64,000 bases of DNA, from contig NZ_ARVV01000001.1 of assembly GCF_000385375.1 (NCBI RefSeq), forward strand, positions 1,798,001 through 1,862,000. The letters are read 5' to 3'. Every line of letters begins with the position of its first letter. Within the stretch, counting starts at the first letter, position 1. Below are positions 18,062 to 27,629 of this stretch, one piece after another. A program made the translations under genes and the position numbers. This DNA is from Methyloversatilis discipulorum. Its GTDB lineage: Bacteria > Pseudomonadota > Gammaproteobacteria > Burkholderiales > Rhodocyclaceae. The notes beneath the pieces were generated by a model. It was not told the DNA's origin. It saw only the letters and a list, made by a program, of their open reading frames with translations, and did not search any database.

Positions 18062-18107
18062 GACGGCCTCCGCAGAGCACGACATGTTTCGATTGTAGGC
18101 CGCTGTG

Positions 18108-18569
18108 TCAGATTCCGTTCGCTGCCTTGCGGCGCAGCGGACCGAAACAGTGCTTCAGTTCCGGTTCCATGCAGACGATGTGCTGGTCGCCGTCGGGGTG
18201 GAATTTCAGATAGACCGTGTAGCGCTCGTTGGTGTCGTCGCTGGCAGCACCGGCGCAGTCGCGCCCGCCGTTGTCCTTGGTGATGGTCGCCTGCAGCCGG
18301 TAGAAGCCGTCCTTCAATGGGACCGGGTCGAAGATGTAGGCCATTTCGGCGCGTTCGTCGCCGCTGCTGACACGGCCGCTGCCGTCGGCGGCGTACTCGT
18401 AGGTCTCGCTGCACTGCTGCGGATCGGTCCAGCTCCAGCTGCCGGCGAGACGCGGCGACGCCGCACTCACGCCGGGCTGGGCGGAATCGGCCGGCACGGC
18501 GAATGCACTGCCGCAGGCGAGCAGGGTGGTGACGATCAGGCAGGTGGGAAGGCGCGCTGCAATGGACAT
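18108..18569 (-). CDS. Exported Cys-rich protein, tandem paralog 2
   Basis: A 153-residue protein, the same length as its neighbour, with a signal peptide ending near SAFA. It shares SWSWTDPQQCSETYEY, DGSGRVSSGDE, the DCAG cysteine and the C-terminal CFGPLRRK with the downstream copy, separated by 46 bp. Similarity is clear but the sequences have diverged, so the duplication is not recent. The ATG at 18569 is preceded by a GGAGCC ribosome binding site. The function is unknown; envelope stress or extracellular binding are guesses only. Confidence 0.8.
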   Translation of the reverse strand: MSIAARLPTCLIVTTLLACGSAFAVPADSAQPGVSAASPRLAGSWSWTDPQQCSETYEYAADGSGRVSSGDERAEMAYIFDPVPLKDGFYRLQATITKDNGGRDCAGAASDDTNERYTVYLKFHPDGDQHIVCMEPELKHCFGPLRRKAANGI

Positions 18570-18742
18570 GACGGGCTCCGGTCGGACGGCTTGCGGGGAT
18601 GTTGCGGCCGGCGCATTCTGGCACCGGGCCCGCGGTGGGACACGGGCAGCGTGCCCGAGTTCTGCGCAGACCTGTGCGGAAATTTCTGGCGCCTGCGGTG
18701 TCGAAGCCCCGACCACACCGCATCGCGCAAGGGAGCGCCCCC

Positions 18743-19294
18743 ATGGCCGACACCGTCCTGCTGTCCTATCTGTTCAGCGTCGCCGCTGCGCTGTCGGGCT
18801 ACCCCGAACTGCCGCTGTCCGACCTGCCGACGCTGCGCATGATGGCGCCGGCTGCGCTGATCGAGGAAGCGTGCCCGGACGATCCGCGCGAGTGCGACAA
18901 GCTGGTTGCGCTGTACGACCACGACCGTGAGCAGATACTGATACGCGCCGATCTCGACCTGCAGGACCCGACCGACAATTCCTTCCTGGTGCACGAGTTC
19001 GTGCACGTGCTCGAAGCGCGGCAGAAAGGTGCGCTGTACCAGCACGACTGCAATTCGACGCTGCGCTCGGAGCGCGACGCCTACCGCGTGCAGAACCGCT
19101 ATCTGCAGCAGGAAGGGCGCAGCGAGCGCTTCGGCACCCAGCTGGCGACCGTGGTCTGCGCGCGCGACCAGCGCTCGGCCGGCAACGGCACGATGCGCCT
19201 CGAAGTCGCTCCCGGTGTGGCGAACGAGGAGCGCGTACTGGAGAACTTCATGCAGGAACTGCGCGACGGCGCGGCCGCGGCGCAACGCCGCTGA
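18743..19294 (+). CDS. Putative HEXXH-containing protein
   Basis: A 183-residue protein with HEFVH at residues 84-88, fitting the HEXXH zinc-protease signature, followed by LEARQKG and the conserved DCNSTLRSERDAYRVQNRYL segment. Such small HEXXH proteins form a poorly described family; activity is not shown. The first 20 residues are moderately hydrophobic, which might be a weak signal or a buried helix. It is divergent from the tandem paralog genes across 173 bp and ends 18 bp before the convergent oxidoreductase gene. Confidence 0.72.
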   Translation: MADTVLLSYLFSVAAALSGYPELPLSDLPTLRMMAPAALIEEACPDDPRECDKLVALYDHDREQILIRADLDLQDPTDNSFLVHEFVHVLEARQKGALYQHDCNSTLRSERDAYRVQNRYLQQEGRSERFGTQLATVVCARDQRSAGNGTMRLEVAPGVANEERVLENFMQELRDGAAAAQRR

Positions 19295-19312
19295 CCGCGC
19301 CACCGCGACGCT

Positions 19313-22300
19313 TCAGAGCAGCACGCGTTCGATGCCGCCGGCGTTGGCCTGCTCGACGTAGCGGGCGGCCCAGTCCTCGCCGAGCAGGTGGCGCGCCATC
19401 TCGACCACGATGTAGTCGGCCTGGGTGCTGCTGTCGTTGTCGTAGCGCGACAGGCCCTGCAGGCAGGACGGGCAGGAGGTCAGGATCTTCACGTCGCCGG
19501 CAAAACCGTCGGCACGCAGCACGTCCGCCCCCTTGCGCATTTCCTCTTCCTTGCGGAAGCGCACCTGGGTGGAAATGTCGGGCCGGCTTACCGCCAGTGT
19601 GCCGCTCTCGCCGCAGCAGCGATCGTTCAGCGCCACCTTCGTGCCGTCGGCCGTGCCGACCAGCTGATTCACCACCTTCAGCGGCGCGTGCGTCTTCATC
19701 GGCGTGTGGCAGGGATCGTGATACATGTAGCGCACGCCCTGCACGCCTTCGAGCTTGACGCCCTTTTCCATCAGATACTCGTGGATGTCGAGCAGCCTGC
19801 AGCCGGGGAAGATCTTGTCGAATTCGTACTGCTGCAGCTGGTCCATGCAGGTACCGCAGGACACGATCACCGTCTTGATGTCGAGATAGTTCAGCGTGTT
19901 GGCGACACGGTGGAACAGCACGCGGTTCGAGGTACTGATCTGCTGTCCCTTCTCCGCGTTGCCGCCCGCGGTCTGCGGATAGCCACAGCACAAGTAGCCC
20001 GGCGGCAGCACGGTCTGCGCGCCGACGTGGTAGAGCATGGCCTGGGTGGCCAGACCGACCTGCGAAAACAGCCGCTCGGAACCGCAGCCGGGGAAGTAGA
20101 ACACCGCTTCCTGGTCTTCGGACGCGCGCTTCGGGTCGCGGATGACCGGCACGATGGCGGCGTCCTCGATGTCCAGCATGGCGCGCGAGGTGCGCTTCGG
20201 CAGATTGCCCGGCATCGGCTTGTTGATGAAGTGGATCACCTGCGCCTTGACCGGCGGCTTGCCCAGCGTCGGCGGCGGCGCCTTGGTCTGGCGCTCGACC
20301 AGACCGAGCGCCTTGCCGACCCGGTGCGCCATCCGCTGCGCCTTGTAGCCCACGCCCATCATGGCCACGCGCAGCGTCTTGATGGTGGCCGGATCGGTCG
20401 CGTTCAGGAAGGCCATCGACGCGGCCGTGCCCGGGTTGAACTTGCGCTTGCCCTGCTTGCGCAGCGCATTGCGCATGGCAATCGACACGTCGCCGAAGTC
20501 GATGTCCACCGGACAGGGCTTCTCGCAGCGATGGCACACCGTGCAGTGGTCGGCCACGTCGCTGAACTCGTCGAAGTGGCGCAGCGATACGCCGCGTCGC
20601 GTCTGTTCCTCGTACAGGAAGGCTTCGATCAGCAGCGAGGTGGCGAGGATCTTGTTGCGCGGCGAGTAGAGCAGGTTGGCGCGCGGTACATGGGTCGAGC
20701 ACACCGGCTTGCACTTGCCGCAGCGCAGGCAGTCCTTGATCGAGGTCGCGATCTGGCCGATGTCGCTCATTTCCATGATCAGCGACTCGGTGCCGAGCAG
20801 CGAGAAGGACGGCGTGTAGGCGCGCGCCAGATCGCCGCCGGGCAGCAGCTTGCCGGCGTTGAAGTGTCCGTCCGGATCGACCCGCTGCTTGTAGGCGATG
20901 AAAGGCGCCAGCTCTTCCGGCGTCAGGAATTCGAGCTTGGTGATGCCGATGCCGTGCTCGCCGGAAATGACGCCGCCAAGCGAACGCGCCAGCGCCATGA
21001 TGCGGGCCACCGCGGCATTGGCTTCCTGCAGCATGCCGTAGTTGTCGGAGTTCACCGGAATGTTGGTATGCACATTGCCGTCGCCGGCGTGCATGTGCAG
21101 CGCGACGAATACGCGGCCGCGCAGCACTTCCTTGCGGATGATCTCGACACGGTCGAGCACCGGCCGGTACATCGCGCCGTCGAAGATTTCGTCGAGCAGC
21201 GGTTTGAGCTCGCGCTTCCACGACACGCGGACCGAATAGTCCTGCAGCCGATGGAAGAGCGTGGGCCGGTCGGCGCGGTTGAGCAGCGGACCCATTTCCA
21301 CGCCGATCGACATCAGCAGGGGTTCGGCGCGTGCCAACGGCATGTCGAGATTGTCCAGCAGCCACTGCCAGCGACCGCGTACCGCCGCCACCTGCTGCAG
21401 CGCCTGGGTGCGGCGGTCACCGATCAGTTCGTCGGCGTCGACATTGGCGTCACCGGCATGCAGCGGCAGTTCGCCGCGCAGGAACTCGACCAGCGCGTCG
21501 CACAGGCGCAGCTTGCTGGCGATCGACAGTTCGATGTTGATGCGTTCGATGCCGTCGCAGTAGTCGCCCATGCGCGGCAGCGGAATGACCACGTCCTCGT
21601 TGATCTTGAATGCGTTGGTGTGGCGGGCGATGGCGGCGGTGCGGGCGCGGTCCAGCCAGAAGGTCTTGCGCGACTCGGCCGACACGGCGATGAAGCCTTC
21701 GGCGCCGCGCTGATTGCACAGGCGCACGACTTCGGACGCAGCGGCCATCACCGTCGTTTCGTCGTCGCCGACGATGTCGCCGATCAGCACCATCTTCGGC
21801 CGGCCGTGGCGGCGCGCCTTGGTGGCGTAGCCGACCGCGCGCACGTAACGTTCGTCGAGATGTTCGAGACCGGCCAGCAGCACGCGTGCATTGCCCGACT
21901 TCGGCAGACCGTCCAGGTAGTCCTTGATCTCGACGATGGCCGGCACCGCCTCGCGTACCTGGCCGAAGAATTCGAGGCAGACCGTGCGGGTGACCGGCGG
22001 CAGCTTGTGCAGGATCCAGCGCGCGCTGGTGATCAGGCCGTCGCAGCCTTCCTTCTGCACGCCGGGCAGGCCGGCGAGGAATTTGTCGGTGACGTCCTTG
22101 CCCAGACCTTCCTTGCGGAAGCGCGCACCCGCCACTTCGAGGATGTCGGCCTCGCCCCGTGGCGTGCGGCCGTCAGTTTCGAAACGCTGGATGGCAAAGC
22201 GCACGACGGGCGCGTCGTGGATCTTGCCGAGGTTGTGGTCCAGCCGCGTGATTTCCATCGGCCAGCCGTCGGCGTCCACCATGCGCCAGCTCGCCAGATT

Positions 22301-23248
22301 GTCGAGCGCCGTGCCCCACAGCACGGCCTTCTTGCCGCCGGCGTTGGTGGCGATGTTGCCGCCGACACAGGAGGCGTCGGCCGAGGTCGGGTCGCAGGCG
22401 AACACCAGACCGGCGTTCTCGGCGGCATCCATGACGCGGCGGGTGACCACGCCGGCGCCGGTGCGTATGGTCGCGTAGGGCTCGGACAGACCCGGCAGCA
22501 CCATGGGCTCGACGGCGCCCAGATCGATCAGCTTTTCGGTGTTGATGACCGCCGATTTCGCCGACAGCGGCACGGCGGAACCGGTGTAGCCTGTGCCGCC
22601 GCCGCGCGGCACGATGGTCAGGCCGAGCTCGATGCAGCCGCGCACCAGCGGCGCGATCTCGTCCTCGGTGTCCGGGTAGAGCACGACCAGCGGATATTCG
22701 ACGCGCCAGTCGGTAGCGTCGGTCACGTGCGATACACGGGCCAGACCGTCGAAGGCGATATTGGCTTCGCGCGTGTGGCGGCCGAGTACCTTGCGGATAC
22801 GACTGCGCAGCTTGCGGGTTTCACCGAAGCCGGCGGCGAAGGCATCGACCGCGTTGCGCGCGGCAGCCAGCAGTTCGCCCACCTTGCGATCACGCTCCTG
22901 CGATGCGGCGTCACCGCCCGGCTGGCGGCGCTGTTCGATCTCGCGCAGTCGATGGTGCATCGCACCGACCAGCGCGTCCTGGCGCTTCGGGTTGTCGAGC
23001 AGATCGTCTTCGAGATAGGGATTGCGCTGAACGACCCAGATGTCGCCCAGCACTTCGTAGAGCATGCGTGCCGAACGGCCGGTCATGCGCTCGTCGCGCA
23101 GGCTGGACAGCGTGTCCCACATGCGTGCGCCCAGCAACCGGATGACGATTTCGCGGTCGGAGAGCGAGGTGTAGTTGTACGGGATTTCGCGCAGTCGGGT
23201 AGGGTCGCGCGAAGCTTGCAAATCGATGAGCGCGGTAGCGGATTCCAT
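19313..23248 (-). CDS. Large FAD/Fe-S oxidoreductase (D-lactate/glycolate dehydrogenase-like)
   Basis: A 1311-residue multidomain protein. An N-terminal domain of about 170 residues (likely DUF3683) is followed by an FAD-binding domain of the PCMH type ([17 protein letters not shown] near residue 220), an FAD-oxidase C-terminal domain ([12 protein letters not shown]), two 4Fe-4S motifs ([11 protein letters not shown] and [12 protein letters not shown]) and cysteine-rich CCG modules ([10 protein letters not shown] and [10 protein letters not shown]). It probably oxidises a 2-hydroxyacid such as D-lactate and passes electrons to the respiratory chain. The ATG at 23248 is preferred to a TTG two codons upstream. 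The domain order suggests a fusion of GlcD-like and GlcF-like parts. Confidence 0.9.
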   Translation of the reverse strand: MESATALIDLQASRDPTRLREIPYNYTSLSDREIVIRLLGARMWDTLSSLRDERMTGRSARMLYEVLGDIWVVQRNPYLEDDLLDNPKRQDALVGAMHHRLREIEQRRQPGGDAASQERDRKVGELLAAARNAVDAFAAGFGETRKLRSRIRKVLGRHTREANIAFDGLARVSHVTDATDWRVEYPLVVLYPDTEDEIAPLVRGCIELGLTIVPRGGGTGYTGSAVPLSAKSAVINTEKLIDLGAVEPMVLPGLSEPYATIRTGAGVVTRRVMDAAENAGLVFACDPTSADASCVGGNIATNAGGKKAVLWGTALDNLASWRMVDADGWPMEITRLDHNLGKIHDAPVVRFAIQRFETDGRTPRGEADILEVAGARFRKEGLGKDVTDKFLAGLPGVQKEGCDGLITSARWILHKLPPVTRTVCLEFFGQVREAVPAIVEIKDYLDGLPKSGNARVLLAGLEHLDERYVRAVGYATKARRHGRPKMVLIGDIVGDDETTVMAAASEVVRLCNQRGAEGFIAVSAESRKTFWLDRARTAAIARHTNAFKINEDVVIPLPRMGDYCDGIERINIELSIASKLRLCDALVEFLRGELPLHAGDANVDADELIGDRRTQALQQVAAVRGRWQWLLDNLDMPLARAEPLLMSIGVEMGPLLNRADRPTLFHRLQDYSVRVSWKRELKPLLDEIFDGAMYRPVLDRVEIIRKEVLRGRVFVALHMHAGDGNVHTNIPVNSDNYGMLQEANAAVARIMALARSLGGVISGEHGIGITKLEFLTPEELAPFIAYKQRVDPDGHFNAGKLLPGGDLARAYTPSFSLLGTESLIMEMSDIGQIATSIKDCLRCGKCKPVCSTHVPRANLLYSPRNKILATSLLIEAFLYEEQTRRGVSLRHFDEFSDVADHCTVCHRCEKPCPVDIDFGDVSIAMRNALRKQGKRKFNPGTAASMAFLNATDPATIKTLRVAMMGVGYKAQRMAHRVGKALGLVERQTKAPPPTLGKPPVKAQVIHFINKPMPGNLPKRTSRAMLDIEDAAIVPVIRDPKRASEDQEAVFYFPGCGSERLFSQVGLATQAMLYHVGAQTVLPPGYLCCGYPQTAGGNAEKGQQISTSNRVLFHRVANTLNYLDIKTVIVSCGTCMDQLQQYEFDKIFPGCRLLDIHEYLMEKGVKLEGVQGVRYMYHDPCHTPMKTHAPLKVVNQLVGTADGTKVALNDRCCGESGTLAVSRPDISTQVRFRKEEEMRKGADVLRADGFAGDVKILTSCPSCLQGLSRYDNDSSTQADYIVVEMARHLLGEDWAARYVEQANAGGIERVLL

Positions 23249-23379
23249 CAACAAGCCATGAAGCGAATCGGAGCGGCATTATACGCCTGCTTCTTGTGCA
23301 CTGCGCCACAATCGGCGCGAAGTGCGCCGGGGTGTTGTCCTTGCGACGCATCCGAGCTGTACCTGAACGGAAAAATCGA

Positions 23380-24447
23380 TTGGATACCCTGACTCACGCA
23401 CTGTCCGGCGCGCTGCTCGGCCGCTTCATGGCACGCGCGCCCAGCGACGAACGCCAGCCCAAGGTCTGGCAGATGGTGCTCGCGGGCGGTCTGGCCGCCA
23501 CCTTTCCGGACCTCGACTTCGTGCTCGGCTACGTGTCCGAGCTCACCTATCTGCGTGGCCACCGCGGTGTCACGCATTCCTTCATCCTGCTGCCTGTGTG
23601 GGCGTTTCTGCTGGCGTGGCTGATGCCGCGTCTGCTGCGCGCGCGCAGCGTTGGCTGGCGGCGTTTCTACGCGGTGGCGTGCGCCGGTATTGCGATCCAC
23701 ATCCTGGGTGATCTGATCACGCAGTTCGGCACGATGATCCTGGCGCCGTTCTCGGATCGCCGTTTCGGCTGGGGCACGACCTTCATCATCGACCTGCCGC
23801 TGACCGGGCTGCTGATTGCCGGCCTCGCGGCGAGCGCACTGTGGCGGCGCAGCCGGCTGCCGGCGGCGCTCGGCCTGGCCGCGGTATGCGCCTGGATCGG
23901 CGTGGGCGCGGTCGGCAAGTCGGAAGCCATCGAGGCCGCGCGGCGGCATGCGGTGGAGCAGGGCATCGCCTTCGTCTCGATCGACGCGATTCCGCGGCCG
24001 GCTTCGCCCTTCAACTGGACCGCGGTGATCGACGACGGTGAGCGTTACCACATCGCGCACATCAATACGCGACGTACCGGACTGCTGACGGCGGAGCCCG
24101 ACGACAACCTGATCCGCCGCTTCTCGGCGCACTACCGACCGGTCGCGCTGGCGCAGTGGGAAGTACGCGAACGCTTCGGCAACGGCGACCTCGGTGCGGT
24201 GCGGGAACAGGTGCGCGCTGTGTGGTCGGCACCGGATTTCGCCTTCTTCCGCTGGTTCGCGATGTTTCCGGTACTCGACAGTGTTGGCAGCGCGGGTGGC
24301 GGCGGGTGCGTCAGCTTCCGCGACCTGCGTTTCGAAACGCCGGGGCGCGACACGCTGCCGTTCCGCTACGGGCTGTGCGAGAACGGTGGGGGATGGGCGC
24401 TGGTCGAGCGGACGATGGCGGGCTGGCGTGCGCTGAGCGGGCGCTGA
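23380..24447 (+). CDS. Membrane-bound YdjM-like metal-dependent hydrolase
   Basis: A 355-residue protein of the YdjM/YbcI-like family. It begins MDTLTHALSGALLG (TTG start), then has FPDLDFVLGYV and RGHRGVTHSFILLP, whose His and Asp residues form the presumed metal site, and at least four membrane helices up to about residue 210, followed by a soluble tail with GGGGCVSFRDLRFETPG. The E. coli relative is SOS-induced, but no LexA site was found here. The TTG start is chosen because family members begin DTLTHA; upstream in-frame codons give no conserved sequence. The substrate is unknown. Confidence 0.82.
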   Translation: MDTLTHALSGALLGRFMARAPSDERQPKVWQMVLAGGLAATFPDLDFVLGYVSELTYLRGHRGVTHSFILLPVWAFLLAWLMPRLLRARSVGWRRFYAVACAGIAIHILGDLITQFGTMILAPFSDRRFGWGTTFIIDLPLTGLLIAGLAASALWRRSRLPAALGLAAVCAWIGVGAVGKSEAIEAARRHAVEQGIAFVSIDAIPRPASPFNWTAVIDDGERYHIAHINTRRTGLLTAEPDDNLIRRFSAHYRPVALAQWEVRERFGNGDLGAVREQVRAVWSAPDFAFFRWFAMFPVLDSVGSAGGGGCVSFRDLRFETPGRDTLPFRYGLCENGGGWALVERTMAGWRALSGR

Positions 24448-24455
24448 AAGAGAAA

Positions 24456-24491
24456 AGCCGGGCCGGCAGTCCGCGGACCACCGACCCGGCT
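24456..24491. terminator. Shared terminator between convergent genes
   Basis: AGCCGGG and CCCGGCT arms with A-rich sequence on the left and TCTTCTTG on the right form a hairpin that can act on both strands. It separates the YdjM-like gene from the siderophore receptor gene. Confidence 0.7.
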
Positions 24492-24510
24492 CTTCTTGCT
24501 GCGGCGGAGA

Positions 24511-26877
24511 TCAGTACTTCACTGCTACCGTCAGCTGGAAGGCACGCTCGGTGCCGGGAACGGCGAAGCCGCCGTTCTCGTAAAGCGCTTCGTAATAGCG
24601 CTTGTTGAACACGTTCAGCACGTTCAGGCGGACGTCGTAGCGCGGCTGTTCATAGGCCAGCATCAGGTCGGTACGCACGAAGCTGGGGGCACGGCCTTGG
24701 GCGATCGGAGCGCAGGCGTTATAGGTCCAGAGACCGCTGTTGGCGTTCTGCGTTGCGCTGTCACATTGACCGATGCCATAGGCCAGGCGCGAACCCTTGC
24801 CCTCGACACCGACGCCAGCACGCCAGTTGGGCATAAAGCGATAGGTTGTCCACAGATTGAAGGTGAAGTCCGGGGTGTTGCGCGGTGTCGCGCCAACGCT
24901 GTAAGGGTTGTACTTGCCGCGATACACCAGGCGGTTGGCGTTTGCAGCCTGGCCTGCGGCGTATGCTCCCCCGGAGACTTGGGCAAAGGTGCCGAGCAGC
25001 TCGCCATCAAACTGGTCGTCGATCTCTGCGCGCATCAGAGCGATACCGCCGAACACGTCCCACTGCGGAGTGATGCGGCCGGCCGCTTCGATCTCGAAGC
25101 CGTCGGTGTGACGTTCCTTCGACAGCACGGCCGAGTTCGCCTGTTCGAGATCAGTGTTTCGCTCGTTGAACTTGGTCGCGCGATACAGCGCGGTACGCAG
25201 AGACAGCGCGCCGTCGAACAGTTCCCATTTGGTGCCCAGTTCGACCGTACGGCTGCGTTCGGCGTCATAGCGGATATTGTTGTTGAGCTGGTACAGGTCT
25301 GCCGTCGGATTGAAAGAGTCGCTCCAGGCCAGATAGTAGGTCGACAGGTCGGTAGGCTGGTACAGCAGGCCGCTGCGATAGCTCCATTCGTTGTACTTGA
25401 GGTTGAAATCTGTTGCTACGCCGCTGGTCGAGTTCAGGGTTTTGTAGTCGGCGTCCATGCGATCGTGACGAAGGCCGAGCAGCAGCTTCCATTTCGGAAT
25501 GAACTCGATCTGATCCTGCGCGTAGAGACTGTACGAATCGCCTTCATAACCTGCGGGACTGAAGCGGGCACGGTTGCCGTAGGCCGCAGGAACAGCGACG
25601 TCCGGATCGGGGTTGCCGACAGTGGTCGTCGGGGCGGTTACGGCGATCGACGTGTAGCTCCAGCGATCCGCCTTCTCGCGCAGCAGTTCGACGCCAAAAA
25701 GCGCCTCGTGCTTCATGCCGGCCAGTTCGAACTTGGTCGTCAGGTCGCTCTGCAGTGTCACTGTGTGCTCACGGCCACCACGAGCCTGACGGCCGCGGGT
25801 GATTACGGTGGCGTCGGTAACGGTGGAGCTGTTCACGTTGGCCGGCAGTCGCGGCGCGACTGCCCACAGGTCGCGCTTGTAGTCGGCGAAGCGGGCGACC
25901 GTGCGCAGTTCGGTGTCCTGCGAGAAGCGGTGGGTCCAGATTCCGGTGCTTATATTGGTGTCGTTCTGTTCGTAGTCCGAAGAAGTACCGTAGAAGGCGC
26001 TGGCGGATACGTCCAGCGGACGGCGAGTGACCTGGGTGCGTGTGATTGGCGTGGCGAGCGCGCGGCTGATGAAGGGCACACCGTAGTCCGGCACGTTCTT
26101 CGTCGTGTAGTACAGATGACCGATCGAGAACTCGTCGGCCGTTCCGATGCCCCAGCGCAGCGTCGGCGCGATGCCCTCGCGCTCCGATTCAACGCCGCGA
26201 CGCGAACTGCCGGCGTCGGTCTTCATCGCGCTTATGCGCAGTGCCGCGTTCTCGCCGACCACCTTGTTCACGTCGGCGGTGACGCGACCGTAATCATAGC
26301 TGCCCACGGTGGCCGACACTTCGGTGCGGTCGACCAGGCCCGGCTGCTTGCTCACGCGGTTGATCACGCCACCCGCCTGACCGCGCCCGAACAGCATGGC
26401 GGCCGAGCCGCGCAGCACGTCGATCTGTTCGACATGGAAGGTTTCGCGGTTGTACTGAGCCACGTCGCGGATGCCGTCCAGATACAGATCACCGAAGGAA
26501 TAGAAGCCGCGCAGCATGATGTTGTCGCCGATGCGACCGCCTTCACCGGAGTTGAAGGTGAGGCCTGCAACGTGGCGCAGCGCGTTCTTCATCGTGTCCG
26601 AGTTGCTGTCCAGCATGAGCTGCTCGGTCACCGTGGTGATCGCCTGCGGAATGTCCTTGGCCAGCTGCTTGGTCTTGGCCGACGTAACGATGCCGGTCTG
26701 GTAGCCGCGGTTCGGCGAGTTCGGGCGGTCGTACTCGTCGCGCACCTTCACTTCCGGCAGGACCGGAACATTGGAGTCGGTGGCGGGCTTCTGTTCTTCG
26801 GCGCCAGCGGTGGATGACAGGGCCATCAGCATGGCCGCGGCCAGCGTCAGCGGCTGCTGCGGGATCGAGCGTTTCAT
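24511..26877 (-). CDS. TonB-dependent siderophore receptor
   Basis: A 788-residue outer-membrane receptor of the ferric siderophore type. It has a signal peptide ending near SSTAGA, a TonB-box region, a plug domain (KDIPQAITTVTEQLMLDSN, then GDNIMLRGF and QIDVLRGSAAMLFGRGQAGGVIN), and a 22-strand barrel ending in an aromatic residue (AVKY). The closest pattern is the Fiu/catecholate or ferrichrome-type group; the ligand cannot be told from sequence. The start at 26877 is set by the signal peptide. A Fur-box candidate lies 121 bp upstream, so iron-repressed expression is expected. Energised by the TonB-ExbB-ExbD set in the same region. Confidence 0.92.
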   Translation of the reverse strand: MKRSIPQQPLTLAAAMLMALSSTAGAEEQKPATDSNVPVLPEVKVRDEYDRPNSPNRGYQTGIVTSAKTKQLAKDIPQAITTVTEQLMLDSNSDTMKNALRHVAGLTFNSGEGGRIGDNIMLRGFYSFGDLYLDGIRDVAQYNRETFHVEQIDVLRGSAAMLFGRGQAGGVINRVSKQPGLVDRTEVSATVGSYDYGRVTADVNKVVGENAALRISAMKTDAGSSRRGVESEREGIAPTLRWGIGTADEFSIGHLYYTTKNVPDYGVPFISRALATPITRTQVTRRPLDVSASAFYGTSSDYEQNDTNISTGIWTHRFSQDTELRTVARFADYKRDLWAVAPRLPANVNSSTVTDATVITRGRQARGGREHTVTLQSDLTTKFELAGMKHEALFGVELLREKADRWSYTSIAVTAPTTTVGNPDPDVAVPAAYGNRARFSPAGYEGDSYSLYAQDQIEFIPKWKLLLGLRHDRMDADYKTLNSTSGVATDFNLKYNEWSYRSGLLYQPTDLSTYYLAWSDSFNPTADLYQLNNNIRYDAERSRTVELGTKWELFDGALSLRTALYRATKFNERNTDLEQANSAVLSKERHTDGFEIEAAGRITPQWDVFGGIALMRAEIDDQFDGELLGTFAQVSGGAYAAGQAANANRLVYRGKYNPYSVGATPRNTPDFTFNLWTTYRFMPNWRAGVGVEGKGSRLAYGIGQCDSATQNANSGLWTYNACAPIAQGRAPSFVRTDLMLAYEQPRYDVRLNVLNVFNKRYYEALYENGGFAVPGTERAFQLTVAVKY

Positions 26878-26997
26878 CAGTGCAAGTCCAGTAGGTTGAT
26901 ATCGGGGGCTGGACTGGCTTGCTGCGACGCAAAGAGGCTGGCTGGTCCGCTGCCCGGCGCGTGCGAGGAACACGACAATGGGCAAGTGCGGCGCAGT

Positions 26998-27016
26998 GTA
27001 AATGAGAACGGTTATT
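26998..27016. promoter_or_regulatory. Fur-box candidate upstream of the siderophore receptor
   Basis: GTAAATGAGAACGGTTATT matches 12 of 19 positions of the classical Fur consensus by hand alignment, in an AT-rich patch. Its position suits repression of the receptor gene. Confidence 0.6.
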
Positions 27017-27102
27017 GGAAACTTAATGTTGCGGCATCGCAACAATCGATTCGTGTGCAATCAAAATTCCGCGCGGGTAGAGGCATTGCGCGGACTGCCC
27101 CT

Positions 27103-27267
27103 AGGGCCTGTTGCCATTGAATTGCAAACCCGAAGGGCGCGAGTCCCGATGCGCCCAGCTCCGCGTTGGGCCTCCTGGCCTGACGGCCAGTCAGCCGGCG
27201 TCGGCCCGTCTTGATCCGGACGCATCGGGATTCGCGCGCGGCCCGCAATTCAATGGCAACAGGCCCT
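27103..27267. repeat. 165-bp inverted-repeat (MITE-like) element
   Basis: Perfect 23-bp inverted repeats at 27103-27125 and 27245-27267 (beginning AGGGCCTGTTGCCATTG) enclose a second pair of near-perfect 16-bp arms (27138-27153 and 27221-27236, one mismatch) and a central CTGGCC-TGAC-GGCCAG hairpin (27175-27190). The whole can fold into one long hairpin. It has no coding capacity. The AGGGCCTGTT end resembles ends of some insertion sequences, from memory only. No clear target duplication is seen at its borders. Confidence 0.75.
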
Positions 27268-27282
27268 GGGCGCGGTGTCAGG

Positions 27283-27301
27283 TAGAATGAAAACTGTTCT
27301 C
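27283..27301. promoter_or_regulatory. Fur-box candidate upstream of feoA
   Basis: TAGAATGAAAACTGTTCTC matches 12 of 19 Fur consensus positions by hand alignment. It lies 26 bases before the feoA start and immediately beside the inverted-repeat element. Confidence 0.5.
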
Positions 27302-27326
27302 AACATCTGAATCAGCGGATATCGCA

Positions 27327-27629
27327 ATGCCGACGCCTCCCCCCGTGGAATCCCCGACGCCCGTTCCGACCGCCGGTTTCGCTCTCAGCGGCGCCACCGT
27401 TGGCGTCCCGATGACTGTGGTCGAGGTGCGCGCCGATGCGCGGGCGCCGGAATGGGCCAGCCGGCTGCGCGAACTGGGGTTCATCGCCGGCGAGCCGGTA
27501 CGTGTGCTGCGTCGCGGTCAGCCGGGCGGCGAACCGCTGGCGGTGCGGGTCGGTGTGTCGACGTTTGCACTGCGCCGCGCCGAGGCTGACTGCGTACTGG
27601 TGCGAGCGGCCGATGGAGCTGCAGCGTGA
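27327..27629 (+). CDS. feoA: FeoA-family ferrous iron transport protein
   Basis: A 100-residue cytoplasmic FeoA, an SH3-like protein that assists FeoB. After a proline-rich N-terminal stretch of about 20 residues, WASRLRELGFIAGEPVRVLRRG (about residue 48 onward) is the typical FeoA core. The stop overlaps the GTG start of feoB (GTGA), so the two are coupled. A Fur box upstream points to iron repression. Confidence 0.88.
   Translation: MPTPPPVESPTPVPTAGFALSGATVGVPMTVVEVRADARAPEWASRLRELGFIAGEPVRVLRRGQPGGEPLAVRVGVSTFALRRAEADCVLVRAADGAAA

Larger units (their letters stand above)
26878..27326. other. Intergenic region between the siderophore receptor and feoA
   Basis: This 449-bp gap has no gene. 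It holds a Fur-box candidate for each divergent gene and a 165-bp inverted-repeat element between them, each listed separately. Confidence 0.8.

Noticed and set aside
19388..23392. A 1334-codon open frame on the plus strand opposite the large oxidoreductase gene
   Set aside because: It has no recognisable domain, its composition is typical of a high-GC antisense frame, and the minus strand encodes clear FAD and Fe-S motifs.
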